Source: Malania oleifera | Taxonomy: Eukaryota; Streptophyta; Magnoliopsida; Santalales; Ximeniaceae | NCBI RefSeq assembly: GCF_029873635.1 | Contig: NC_080418.1 | Location: 10,864,062-10,928,061 of the forward strand | Length of the DNA stretch: 64,000 nucleotides | Direction of reading: 5' to 3' | Part shown: piece by piece, positions 1 through 12,400 of the stretch | Position numbering within the stretch: the stretch's first letter is position 1 | How the letters are laid out: each line of letters begins with the position of its first letter | Program-made: the position numbers and the translations under genes | The notes under the pieces: generated by a model | Seen by the model: the letters and a program-made list of their open reading frames with translations, nothing else | Told to the model about the DNA's origin: nothing | Databases searched by the model: none

Positions 1-1881
1 TAAACTTACACTTTTCCTTCAAATCATCAGTAACTTTGTACACGTAATTAAATATGTATAAATATATATTATAAAAAAACCACCCTTAGGCCTGTTTGCC
101 GTAAGTCATGTTTACCTCCATGACTGGGTTGTACGGTCCGAAGACTGGACTTAGCTGGCTGGCCAACCAAACTAAATCAACGTACGTAAACTTTAAGTGA
201 GATTTTCCTTATTAAGTCCTGGTCCGAAACCAGGTGTGCACTCAGGAGAAATCCACTAACATAAATAATCACTCTGTAAACAGTGTGGGTGCACTCTGAT
301 CCGTATAAACTTTAAGCTGCGGTACCGAGCATCTGTAACTTTGAACTTTCGTTGCCATAAGGGGTTTTAAAATCATCTTATTATAATTTATGCAATTTAA
401 AATAATATCGTGAAAATCTCATCTTTACTCATATTTTCATAAAAAATGTAACGTAGAAATAAACTCATGCCACACAATTTTTGTGTTAAAAATATATATA
501 ATTTTATTTTTGAATAGAAATAAATGCTGAAAATTTACCCGAGGGGATTAGAACATTTCTTAACCCAAAAATAGATGCAAGTATATTAAAGATAGAACTG
601 GTATAATTAAATACGCGTAAAAATAAACGCATGAAAATTTTGTGGAACTAATTAACATAATTGAAATTTACTTATAAAATAAACTCGGCTATGAATTTTA
701 AATAAATTAAAAAAACTAACATAATCAAAATTTACTTACCTTCTTCTTTTACCGCGTGCTACGAACACAATAACTATCTTTAAGAAATGAGATCGGAAAA
801 AGTGGGTGAGTGAGAACTTACTCAAAATTCTCTCTCCACCACATATTCTTTCACTCACTAATCATTCTCTTTCTTGGAAAAATTGTTGTGAAAAATGAAA
901 GTTGAGAGCTTCCTATTTATAGGAAAATTTTGGGGAAGAAATGGAATTTATAAAAGTGTGGGGAGATGGGTGAAATTATAATTTTTTTAAAAATTAAAGA
1001 ATGGGCAAGGTATGGGTTGAGTATGGGATGGGGATGGAGGCCATGTGGGAGTACTTGCCACCATTCCCATTAAATAAATTTTTAATTAACTACTTACCTA
1101 ATTAATTAATCAATTAGTTAATTAATTATTTTATTATTTTATTATTTTTCTTAATGATTATTATCATTGTTATTACTTTTAAATTATTTTTAGTATTTAT
1201 TTATTTTATTATTTATTTTTGAATTAGAATTAAATTTAAATTTTGAAAACTCATGTAGGCCCCACACAACTTCGAGACCCGAATGGATCCTACATAACTC
1301 AAATAACTCTTATACAATTTTATGCATCCTACATAACTTTGAGACTCGTGTAAACCTCCATACGGTTTCGGGACTCATGTGGGCCCCACACAGTCTTGTG
1401 GGCCCTGCATAGGATACCTATATTATTATTATTTTATCATATATTTCTACAAATTATATCAGTCAAAATATTATTTTATGTACTTATTTACGTATATAAA
1501 CAGTGTCTTGTGGCTCCGGGACTCATGTGGACCCCACATAGTCTTGTAGGGCTCACATATGATACTTATATTATTATCATCTTATTATGTATTTTTACAA
1601 ATTATGTCTGTCAAAACACTATTTTATGTATATATACTTATTTACGTGTACAAACAGTGTCTATCCTGTTTATCCTATGAAATTCCATTTTGACCAGGCC
1701 GACCTCCAGGGAGCGACTGAGCCACAATGGTCTCTGAGCACTCACTTAGACAAGGTATTTCTTAGGCATCAAACATAAGGATCCTACAGAAAAACACTTC
1801 TGTATTGATATTAACTTAATGACTATTTTTATTATTTTATTATTATTGTAGTTTAATTATATATATTTTTGGGTCATCACA
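1..1881 (-). mobile_element. Gypsy-type (chromovirus-like) LTR, left end outside window
   Basis: Read on the minus strand, the repeat begins with TGTGATGACCC near 1881 and continues past the window edge. It contains a phrase common in plant chromovirus LTRs (gtggctcagtcgctccctgg, around 1706-1728) and a TATA box near 917. Only LTR sequence is visible, so the family call rests on recollection of Tekay/Del-type LTRs. It appears to be inserted into the LTR that follows at 1882. Confidence 0.55.
912..923 (-). promoter_or_regulatory. TATA box of the minus-strand LTR
   Basis: The minus strand reads CCTATAAATAGG, a good plant TATA box and itself a near palindrome. It sits inside the LTR at 1-1881 with AT-rich U3-like sequence to its right, as expected for an LTR promoter firing leftward. 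Confidence 0.45.
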
Positions 1882-3520
1882 TGGGAACCATTCCAAAATT
1901 TGGGTAAGTTAGTTAATTTCAGTTTTATTAGGTTTTTGGTGTTTCTGGAATGAGGAGAATATGTTAGAAAAGATAATAATGAAGTTTTGTTGGAAAAATA
2001 TCAATTTTAGGGTGTTGAACTGGGGAACACACGGGTGTAAGTTGGGTGTTTTGTGGGCTTTCCCGTAAGCCAGGTAAGGGGATAAATTAAGTTAGTATTT
2101 CCATGAAATTATTTATTAATATTCAACTTTTATTTTCTAGGAAATTATGTATGTTATAGAACTGAGTTTGGAAATACTGTTGTTAACAGAAAAACAATTT
2201 TAATACACTTCAGCAGGGATTATGATTTTGTGTAAATTTTATGAATGGAATAATATTTACTTTTGTGTGGCATGAGTATGAAATTCTATGATTTCATGTA
2301 ATATTAAAATAATATGTTTTCAAAATAAGCATGTTATTCCTGTTTTTCAGGAAGATATAAAAAATGGTACAAGGATTTCAGACTATGAATTTTATATGAT
2401 ATGCCGGCGTAAGGGTCGTGATTTTATAGGCGTAAGGGCCGTGAGTTTTATATGACATGTTATGCCGGCGTAAGGGCCATAATTTACAAGATACAAAATG
2501 TCGGCGTAAGGACTGTGAATTTTATATGATATGTTATGCAAAATTTTATGAAAATATTATCATGACAGATATTATTATGAAATAGTCATGTATCATTATT
2601 TGGAAATATATTATATGTTATCAGAAGCTGGATGACTTGATTTAGGCTTTCACGAAGCACGGTACCGTAACTATATGATCACGATCATGTATATGTTAGT
2701 GCTACCACATGTCGTAAGGGACTGTGAGAGATCGGCAGTCGATGTGGTTTTATGGTAGTGCAGGCGTCCCTTTGGTATCCGGACCAGGAGAGGCAGACCC
2801 ATCATACTTACATACTTATGTTGATCTAGCATGGTCGGCCAGCCATTGCAAGGTCCTGCCTTCGGGCCGCACAACCTAATCATATGGGGGTAAGACATAA
2901 CACCAGCCAGCTATCCATCTAGGGTGTTATTTCATGTACAATTATATATGATGATTTCATGTATAGAAACTCCATATGTTATTCCATGTTAATATAAATT
3001 ATGTTTTATCCAGATATGATACAGACAGTTATGCTAGATATGATTTGTGTATTGTTATATGTATAACACGAAAATACTCATGTTGTTACACGCTGATGTT
3101 GGTTTATTTCCTTTACTGAGAGGTGACTCACCCCAACTATATAAACATTTCAGGAAATCCAGGTAGAGGAGCAGATAGAGCTTCGCGACAATAGAGTCCG
3201 ACTAAGTTACCCTATCAGAAGGGTGAGTTGATGAGCTAGAATTATATTTATTTTTGGGAAGTGACCCTAGGCTACTTTTGGTCTTTTTTGTGGATGATTC
3301 TATATATATAATAGTTTTAGTAGGACTTTGGTATTGTGGTTGGTTATATGGTATGTTGTAATTTACGTTTCCTGCTGCTTAGGGATCTGAGTGGTATTTT
3401 GGGTATATCCCTGATACCCATGAGTCCAGGTTGATTATGTTATTCAGTTGTACATGGTTATTATATTGAATGTTATTATGAAAAAAATAAATAAATTGGT
3501 AAATTAGGCAGGTCGTTACA
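1882..3520 (+). mobile_element. Gypsy-type LTR, partial, ending GGTCGTTACA
   Basis: The block ends at 3520 with ggcaggtcgttaca, the usual terminus of Del/Tekay-like plant LTRs. It includes the phrase ctttcccgtaagccaggtaagg (2059-2080) and GC-richer sequence around 2640-2900 that resembles, in the opposite orientation, 100-340 of the neighbouring LTR. The two are probably related families in opposite orientation. No coding part of the element is in the window. Confidence 0.5.
2401..2520 (+). repeat. Short tandem repeat with GGCGTAAGGGCCGTGA core
   Basis: Four imperfect units built on ggcgtaagggccgtgattttatat occur within about 120 bp inside the LTR. Unit spacing is uneven, about 27-37 bp. Confidence 0.6.
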
Positions 3521-3904
3521 CCTATGGTCTATCTATGGTCATCACTGAGTTTAGCATCATATCATGCATGATATGCACTATTATAGACCAATACCTAAAT
3601 GCATTACAAATTAAATAATAAATGTCTTATTTCTTTGCTCTTCGATCTTCTATGGAATACGCCAATGAATGTATATGCTTTGCGTTCTTTATGGCTTCCA
3701 TTTTTCCTTTTCTTTTATCTGTGATCTAAACTATAAACTTGTTCACATGCTAAACACACACATAATAAACTAGTGCTTTGTCAACATCAACACAAGGATC
3801 AGACTCAATTGTAGGTGGAGCTGCAGCTACAAATTCATAGTCAGATAATACTGTTTTGTGTAAAAAAGCCACACACAAGATATAGGGTATTCTTAACTAC
3901 ATTT
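3521..3904. other. Stretch without a recognisable feature
   Basis: Moderately AT-rich sequence between an LTR end and a copia relic. I see no ORF, tRNA-like structure or clear repeat. Confidence 0.4.
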
Positions 3905-5400
3905 ATTCAGATGTTTGGGGACCGGCGATGATAACATTACGAGTTGGACATATGTACTTCATGAGTTTATCACGAAAGGTCTTGGTATAACTCATGCGGT
4001 ACAAGTCAGAGATGTTTGTCAAGTTTATCTTGTGGTTGAGGTGGAAAACCAAATCCGGAGAAAGATCACCAGGTCAAAAAATGGAACTAAGTACGTTGGT
4101 TTAGTGCAAGGAGTTTTGTGAGTAACATGGTAGGTTATATGTAGGGTTTGCAAGGAACTTCTTGGTAAAGTCAGTGAGTATAACGTGTTTCTCTATTAAC
4201 TGATCGCCAAGGGTATAACTAGATGGAAAAGTTGCAGGGGAGGTTTGGACGGGTAATGCAGTAGACTACTCCAGTTTGAGAGTGTTTGAATGTCCAAATG
4301 TGCACGTTTATGCTAGGGTGAGATCTAAACTTGATGCAAAGTCTAGATGGTACATCTTTATGGAGTATCCGAAAGGTGGGTTTAAGCTGTGGGATCCAAT
4401 GGCAAACAAGGTGGTGATAAGTGGAGACATGGTTTTTGATGAAAAATTCATGGTGCAGTGTACTTAGGTAGATGAAGAGAAACAAATACTAGAAAATTGC
4501 AATAGCAATAAGCATGTGATGCAGGTCGAGTTGGAAACTCATAGTAGAGAGGACATTGTTCATAATGTAAGAAGTTCTAACTCGGGAGACCAGTAGTATC
4601 ACAGTATAAACTGCAACAAAAATGAGATTGTGATGCAAGTGGAGTTATAGACTCAGGGCAGAGATGACATTGCTCATAATGTAGGGAGTTATAGCTCGGG
4701 AGATCAACAGGATCACAATGGGCTCAAATGCACTATCAGGTTACCACCCAGGTATGAATTTGATGATCTGATGTCTTATGTATTCATTACTATCAGTAAG
4801 GTTCCTATTATTTTTCAACATGCTGTGCACAACAAAGGGAAAAATAGATGGATGAGTGCTATGGTGGAGGAGATGAAGTTACTGCATAAGAATTAGCTGT
4901 GGGAGTTGGTGGAGCTTCTAGAAGGGAAGATGGCGATCGAATGCAAGTGGGTGATTTTTCTGTTGTTTTATGTTGATGACATGTTAATTGCTAAGAATAC
5001 TTTGACTGAGGTTAATCAGTTGGAAATTCTATTGAGAAAATAATTTGACATGAAGGTTTTGGGTGCGGCCAAGAAGATTCTTGGGTTGGAGATTCGCAGG
5101 GACAGAGCTGCAGGAAGATTGTGGTTATCTCAGGACTTTGTGGACAAAACTGCAGGGAAATTGTAGTTATCTTAGGGTGGTTTTTTGGAGAAGGTGTTGG
5201 AGAGGTTTAACATGATTATTGCAAAACCAGTCACTAGTACGTCGTTGGCGAATTATTTTAAATTGTCTATCGCTTAGTGCCCAAGGACGGATGATGAGGT
5301 TCGTGACATGTCAAAGGTCCCCTATACCAGTGCAGTGGGGTGTTTGATGTATGCTATGGTTAGTACAAAACCAGATCTGACACAACCTATCAATGTGGGT
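3905..5400 (+). mobile_element. Ty1/copia relic (integrase to reverse transcriptase)
   Basis: Similarity to copia pol can be read on the + strand. An integrase-like stretch begins near 3905, and pieces matching the integrase-RT linker and RT follow, including the RT-like LLFYVDDMLIAK near 4955-4995. The same family recurs at 18365-21454 and 43035-45212, where nearly identical phrases help recognition. It is old and broken many times. No LTR was found for this copy. Confidence 0.8.
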
Positions 5401-5610
5401 ATGTAATGTAATGTTTGGTTTATATAACAAAATGGAGAAGAAATGAAATGAAATAAATTTTTTTATAAAGAATATTAAAAATTAAATAATAATTTTGATC
5501 CATTTCGCCAATTCCATTTCAATTTTATGTACCAAACACGTGATAATTGTCTTACTTGTGTAAAGGTTATTATATAGGGAAAAACTTTTCCCTAAATTCG
5601 AGGAGCTTTA

Positions 5611-6180
5611 GGATCCGTTTGAATTAAAGATTTTACTTAGGAAAAGAAAAGAAAAATAAGGAGTAAACTCATTTTTTGTTATATTTTCCTTCTACTTTAA
5701 ATTTCTTAAAAATGAAAGTTTGTTTTCATATGATTAAATATTAAGAAAAATTAAATATTAGTAATGTGCAAAATCAAAATTTTGTTTATAAACTTATTTT
5801 TTATTTATCTTCCTTTATTATTTTGCTCGATAACTAAATATAAAAATGTGAATTTCTTAATATTTTCTTTTTCTTATCTTAATATTTTTCAAGTTTGAAA
5901 TGGAGTTTAAGAGTCTGTTTGAGTAGAATTTTGTTTGGGAAAAGAAAAGTAAAAGAAAATAAGAAAGAATATCATTTTCCCTTATATTTTCCTTATCTAT
6001 TAAATTCTATACAAAATAAAAATTTATTTTAACATAACTGAAAATTAAAAAAAATTAAATATTAGTAGTGTGTAAAATCAAAATTTTATTTACAAATTTA
6101 ATATATATTTTATTTTTTTACTTTTCTTAATAAATTTTTTTCCATATTTTTCTTTCGATTCCCTAATATTTTAGGCTAAC
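5611..6180. repeat. Two diverged tandem copies of a ~300-bp AT-rich unit
   Basis: Copy 1 starts near 5611 (ggatccgtttgaattaaag) and copy 2 near 5911 (gagtctgtttgagtagaa). Both then run through ggaaaagaaaag and later nttagtantgtgnaaaatcaaaattttnttta. The pair lies immediately upstream of the MPP6 first exon and may be a MITE-like repeat duplicated in tandem. Confidence 0.6.
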
Positions 6181-6185
6181 TAAAA

Positions 6186-6416
6186 AAAAAAATCAACTGC
6201 CAATTTTGTGCCTTAACACGCCGAATATGAAGAGATCTCTCCTCAGGGGCACATTCGTCTTTTCAGGACGAAGCGCAATTCATTCTCTGAAACCCTCGGT
6301 CCCTCGCTGTGTCGCGCAAACACGAGGCTTCTTCACCGCACAGAGAGAGGGAGGGAGGGGGAGGGTGAGGGTAATTTCTTTCAGAACTCTCTTCAAAGGG
6401 AAGCTCAGAAGCTATA
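6186..6416 (+). promoter_or_regulatory. MPP6 upstream region and 5'UTR
   Basis: Base composition changes sharply from AT-rich repeat to balanced sequence just before the MPP6 start codon, as expected for a 5'UTR and core promoter. A purine-rich tract (gagagagggagggaggggg, 6343-6362) and an AAACCCT telo-box-like motif near 6290 are present. I see no convincing TATA box, so the transcription start is unplaced. Confidence 0.4.
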
Positions 6417-6458
6417 ATGGCGAAGCGCGAGCTCTCCAGCACTTTGAAGAACTTGAAG
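6417..6458 (+). CDS. MPP6: MPP6 coding exon 1
   Basis: ATG at 6417 in the context ataATGGCG. It encodes 14 residues ([14 protein letters not shown]) and ends AAG|gtaaag. The start is supported by the match to the MAKRE.. N-terminus of plant MPP6 proteins as I remember them. Confidence 0.9.
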
Positions 6459-9400
6459 GTAAAGAAAACAACTTCCATTCCTCTATAATTGCCTGTTCTG
6501 GGCATTTTGCTTACTTTCCGAGATTTGAAGTTTCCTCAGTTTTAGCTTGAAATTCTTCTGGTCATTATTCTTTTTTATTTGATAGTTTTCTTACAATTTT
6601 TTCGTACTTCTTGAACTTTTATTGGGTATTCTTTTGTCTATTGCTGAAGTTTATGCAAAGGGCTGCTCAGAGGGAGGAGAAAACTAAGAAGGAAGAGGAG
6701 GTTAAACCAGATGGAAACTTCTTTTCCACTGGTACCCTACATAGAAAATGGTTTATTCTCCTTTTTTCTTGTTAATTTTATCGTTTTAATTTATCCAAGG
6801 ATTTTCGGTATTATTTATTTATTAAATTTCTCTTTGTTTTGCAGTTTGTGAACCAATATGAGTGTTACTATATTTTTTTGAACATATTCGTTTATATATA
6901 TATATTTGAACTTCTAGAATTGATGACGGACGAACTTTGTGCACTGTCTCACGGCCATGTTCATTGTCTGAGTTCCAATGTGATTTCAAGACAGCTATTA
7001 TGTTATTTCAAGATGGTTGTTGGTGGTCTTATTAGAATGGAAAATGAAGGGGAACAAAGTTGAAAACACTGGTGATTCTGATATATAGGTTAAACAACCA
7101 TCTATTAAGTTACATTGGTCATAGGTGCACGCTCATTTTTTATTCTTAATATTTTCTCCCATTCTAATAACCTGGTTAATGCTTTAATCAACTCTTTGAT
7201 CTTGTAGGGTTCTAAGATTTTTGTTTTGTATTCATAATACACTTATAAATTGGAAACAAAAGGAGGGGGGGGGGGGGTTAGGGTGGGGGTGATATTGTGA
7301 TTGTTTAAATACTGATGATACTTGGAATATGGGCTTTGCAAAAGTTTAAGTTAATGGTGAGAAGATTGACGGGGAAGCTTTTTGACATAGACAAATGATG
7401 GCAAAGGCTTAGGGAGGAGGAAAAAATCCTGGTGGTATTATTTACTTAAAAATTCGTCTTAATGGGGTCCATTGACTATTGAGTGATAACATAATGATTT
7501 TTTAAAATGGTTATCTGGTTGACATATCGAAGTAGTGAACATTCAGTGAGTGGCATCTAGCTTGCAAATATTTGGAGAGAAGTGAATTTTAAACTACAAT
7601 AAACTTAAGAGTTGGCTTCTATCATTGACTCTTATATTTTTCTACTGTTTATGGATGAAGTTATTGGCCATAGTTTGGATGAGGTTGATGTGGAATGGGA
7701 AGCGGGTATTTGGATGGTTCATTTTGACCTAAATTTGAAGACCAATTTCAAGGAATAGTGTCAAAGGATTGTAGAATCCTAAACCCAAATGTGTCTAGTC
7801 TAATTGTAGTAGGTTTGTTTGTATTTGGTGGTTTGTCTGTAATATTGTGTTTTAGAGGTTTATTTGTAATTTTATGTATTTTAGAGGTTTTGTGTACCAC
7901 AAGTCACCAATAGAACACTTTCATTGTCATTCAAGCAAATATAAGCGGAAGCAATAAATAACTTGTGAAAGCAATGACACTTAAACAGTAAACATTGAAG
8001 TAACATAATTCATTATCAACACCTCCGTTAACAATGTGTGTCTAACGAGCGAGGCAAGTAGGCTAAATGTGTTTACAATAGCTAGTGAGTTTTACAAGTT
8101 GATGAACACTCACCCTCCCCTAAAGAGATTTCTATGCTATTTTTCACTCTGACACTAGGAAACATCAAGATGATCGAGGAGTCATACTCCCTTTCTTAGC
8201 CTAGGGAAAAACTATCTTTGAAAAATAACCCTACACTAGTATTTACATGATGAAAACCCATCCCAAACGTATGAGATAAGCGGTCACAGGCAAACATAAT
8301 GCTTTGAACAAGCTCGGCTTGTGGTGCCGCCCCACTTATGGGGTCGGCATCCTCGTAGACTTGGATGCTAGGTACACTTCAACTTAGTCCATGAACGGTT
8401 GCGTATCTTTCGCAGAAACCCAGCTGATTTCTTCATCGTCAAGGCTTTTCCACTTTACTAAGAACTCCTGCCGCTTCTCCCTTGAGGATGTGAACTCTTT
8501 GTCTGCAAGGATGTTTTCAACTTCTTGTCTATCGGGTTGCACTGTCTTCAATTCTACTCTGGTTGACTGAGTTTTTCTTGGATCTTTGGTGTCGGCGTTA
8601 AACAACTTGAGGCAGCTGGCATGAAACGTAGGATGCACTTTCATCCAAGCTGGATGGTCAATTCTGTAAGAGGCCTTTCGAACTTTAGCCAAGATGGGGA
8701 TTGGTCCTTCATATTTACGAAGTTGTCTCCTATCTCATCCCCGCAGTGACTTGATCTGTTCAGGATTGAGCTTAACAAGCACCAAGTCGCCTACTTTAAA
8801 GTGTTGCAGTCTTCTCCCCTGATTTGTCTACTTCTTCATTCGCTTAGAAGCTTTCTCTAGGTAGGCTCGGGTAATCTCTGCATTCTGTCTCCATTCTTTG
8901 GTGAAGATGTATGCTCTGGGACTCTTGTCCACCGTCTGAGGTAACAACGGGTGCTGGCTTGTAATAAGCTCAAAAGGTCTCTTTTGGTTGTTGAGCTCTT
9001 TTGGGCATTGAAACAGAACTGAACCACATCAAGTAGTTGCACCCAATTCTTTTGTTTGACGTTGAAGAAATAGCGCAAGTACTCTTCTAGTAGCTTGTTG
9101 AATCTCTCCATCTGTTTGTATGGCTGTGGATGATAACTCGAAGAGATGTCAAGCTGTGAATCGAGGATTTTGAAAAGTTCTATCCAAAAGTTGCTGAAAA
9201 ATCTTCAGTCTCGATCACTGAAAATATTGGGAAACAAACCAATACTTCATAATATTTTTGAAGAATAATTGTCTCATCTCCATTGTCGAACAATGCTTTG
9301 GTGCAGGAAAGGTACTGTACTTTGAAAACCTGCCTATAACCACAATTATAGACCTTGCATCTCCCATTATAGGCAGGTTGGTGATGGTACTGGTAGGGGC

Positions 9401-12400
9401 TCCAGTAGCCCTGCAATCTTCTTCTGCTCTGCCTTGTCTTGTTGGTAGGTGAAACAAGTTCGGGTATAATAAACCACATCATCACGCACATGCGGCTAAT
9501 AATAATTTTGCTTCAGTATTGCCAAAGTGTGCTGCCCTCCTGGATGTCCAATCCATATGGTATCATGATTCATGACATTCTCTCAGCAGTGTCTTGCTCA
9601 GATCTCCAACTCATGGCACTAGCCGACTACCATGGGTCATCAGCAATCCTTCTTCCACCTAGAACCGACGTGCTTTCCCCTCTTCTGTCAGCTTCATAAG
9701 GTTCTGTGCAATTGGATCTTTGGCTAAATTCTCTTTGATGTGTTCCTGCATCGTCGTGGTAATGATACTCAGTGTCAAGTGTGTTACCATCTGTAAGGCC
9801 GCTAGCTCGGCCTTCCTGCTCAGTGCATCAACAACTTGGTTCATCCGTCTCCCCTTTTGCTCAAATGAGAAATCAAATTCTGCCAAGAATGCTTGCCACT
9901 GGCCTTGCTTGGGTGTCAACTTTGGTTGTATGAAGAAATGACTAACACTCGAGCTATCCGTTTTCACCACAAACCTTGACCCAAGTAAGTAATGTCACCA
10001 TACGCGTAGTTAATGTATCACAATTAGCATCTCCTTCTCCTAAGCCGTGTACTTCCGTTCTGCTTCACTAAGCTTATGGCTCTCGTACACAATAGGATGT
10101 CCCTCTCGTAACAAGACTCCTCCAAGGGCGTAGCTCAATGAACCTGTTTGCTCCTCAAAGGGTTTCACGATGTTCGGAAGAGCAAGTGCCGGATATCTCA
10201 TCATGACATCCTTCAAGTCATCGAAGACTCCTTGACACTTCTCTATCCAGTTTCACTCCTAATTCTTTTTCAGTAGTTTTGTCAAAGGAGTAGTTCTCCT
10301 CGAGTACTCTACGAACTTCCTATAATATTTGGCAAGACCAAGAAAGGAACGCATCTCCTTCACTGTCGTTGGGGTCTTCAATTCTTGAATACTTCTCACC
10401 TTCGCCATATCCGTCATGATATGACCTTGTTCAATCACATGACGAAAGAATTTGATGCTCCACTGACCGAAAGAGCACGTCTCTTTCTACCCATCCAACA
10501 CGACTTGGATGGTCGTAGGCACTAGCTCTTGGCCTACTTCTTCCTCTACCACCACCGTGGTAAGATACGTTTGTTCACCCCTTCGTAATCCCTTGTTGAG
10601 TTGCCATGGCTGAGATGAGCTTCTCATCGTCTCCTTTCCTTGCAATGACTTGCACCATGCGAGGGTGATCTCCCATTAGACACAAGGAACCAGCAAAAGG
10701 CATCGACATTGCTGTAGTCTCCCTCAGAAATTCCATTCTCTTTTCCTACATGGTTAACCTACCAGAGCGTGCATCGTTCACCCTGCTTACCCTTTGGCGC
10801 TTGGCGTAAACCATTACCCTTTCTCTTCAAGATTAACTTACTAGAGCGTGTAGCGTTCACCCTGCCTACCTTTTGGTGCTTGGCGTGACACTTTGCCTAC
10901 CCCTCGTGGGTGCTTAGCGTGACACCCTGCATACTCTCCTGGGCGCTTGGTGTAAACCATTACACTTTCTCTGTAGTGTGGTAGAAGTCCTTCGACAACT
11001 CCACCATCGAACTTTGTTGATATCTTTAGGATCCCTCCAATAAATCAACACGTTCCCTTAGTTGGGCCCTTACTTCGGCCACTTTGTTGGCTAACGACTC
11101 AGCCTGTGCACCCAACACATTAATTTTCTGGGCATTGGTCAGCATGGTCACTTACTAGAGCTTTACTAATCCCACAATGAAGGCAAATGAATTCATGTAG
11201 CAACAAACTGAGCTCTGATACCAGGTGTCATGGGTCGAATATTTCACACCTTTGTGAAAGGACCGTGCGGTGCTAGCTAAAGCCCTCTTGTTCAACTAGC
11301 TAGCGTAGCGTTTACCCCAATTCACCAATAGAACACTTTCATTGCCATTCAAGCAAATATAAACGGAAGCAATACACAACTTATGAAAGTAATGACACTT
11401 AAGCAGTAAACATTGAAGCAACATAATTCATTATCAACACCTCTGTTAACAATGTGTGTCTAGTGAGGGAGGCAAGTAGGCTAACACGTTTACAATAGCT
11501 AGTGAGTTTTACAAGTTGATGAACACTCACTCTCATCTAAAGAGCTTTCTATGCTATTCTCACTTTGGCACTAGGAAACATCAATATGACCAAGTAGTCA
11601 TACTCCCTTTTTTAGCCTAGGGAAAAACTATATTTGAAAAATAGTGCTGCACTATTATTTACATGATGGAAACCCATTTCAAACGCACGATACAAGTGGC
11701 CACAGGCAACATAATGCCTTGAACAAGCTCGGCTTGTGATGAAAGGCATGTAAGAGTTAGTTATTGTTGAAGTTCAAATTGAAGTGAACTTGTGTGAGTT
11801 TTTCCCCCTCCCTGTTTCTTTGTCTTTTTCCTCTTCTCTTCCTCCTTCCCCCTTCCTATCCCTATTCTTCCCTTGGGCAGATCCTTTACTGTTGTTCTGT
11901 TATAGAACTGCCGTTCATTGCCCTTCTCTCCTATTTCTCTCCCACATTCTATGTTGGCTGTGATGCCTTGATGCTGCTCTGCATCATTTGGTATTAAACC
12001 AAATTTGGCTTAATCTATTGTCTTTGGTTATCCCCTGGAACTGATACACCAACAAAGATCTATGTTCTGACTTCTACCACAATTTGCATCAAAGAAACAA
12101 ATTTGGGTTAATCTATTGTCTTTGGTTATCCCCTGGAACTGATACACCAACAAAGATCTATGTTCTGACTTCTACCACAATTTGCATCAAAGAATGACCC
12201 AAAATTTCAAACCACAACCACCAAACAACTGCAATTCACTTCCTTAGGCTTCAGTTGTTGCAAGAACAAAGTTCTCACAGAATTTGTAGAAGCAAATTCA
12301 AACGCTAGTACTGCAGAAATTTCCAGAAATTACAGTCGTGCCTTTAGTTTCTGAACAACGCTTTTCTGGAATATTTTCACCACACCACCCACACCATTGA

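Larger units (their letters stand above)
7898..11738 (-). mobile_element. Ty3/gypsy chromovirus relic nested in LTR1
   Basis: Direct terminal repeats lie at about 7898-8323 and 11226-11738. Reading on the minus strand from the right, a primer-binding site TGGTATCAGAGC (11212-11223) abuts the LTR. Pol remnants follow: RT thumb region near 10300-10480 ([20 protein letters not shown]), RNase H (9700-9970, [16 protein letters not shown]), integrase (8857-9111), and an integrase C-terminus with chromodomain (8384-8692, [16 protein letters not shown]). The chromodomain places it in the chromoviruses. About 16 differences were counted over about 210 aligned LTR bases, suggesting an age of a few million years. 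It is broken at many points and shorter than a full element. Confidence 0.85.

Noticed and set aside
6206-6550. 114-codon frame covering the MPP6 first exon
   Set aside because: It runs through the MPP6 leader and intron 1 in a different frame from the conserved MAKRE start.
6839-7063. Possible small gene just inside MPP6 intron 2
   Set aside because: Short, no homology, and its composition matches the surrounding intron.
7261-7280. G-rich run (G17) as a possible regulatory G-quadruplex
   Set aside because: A single homopolymer run in an intron; too little to claim function.
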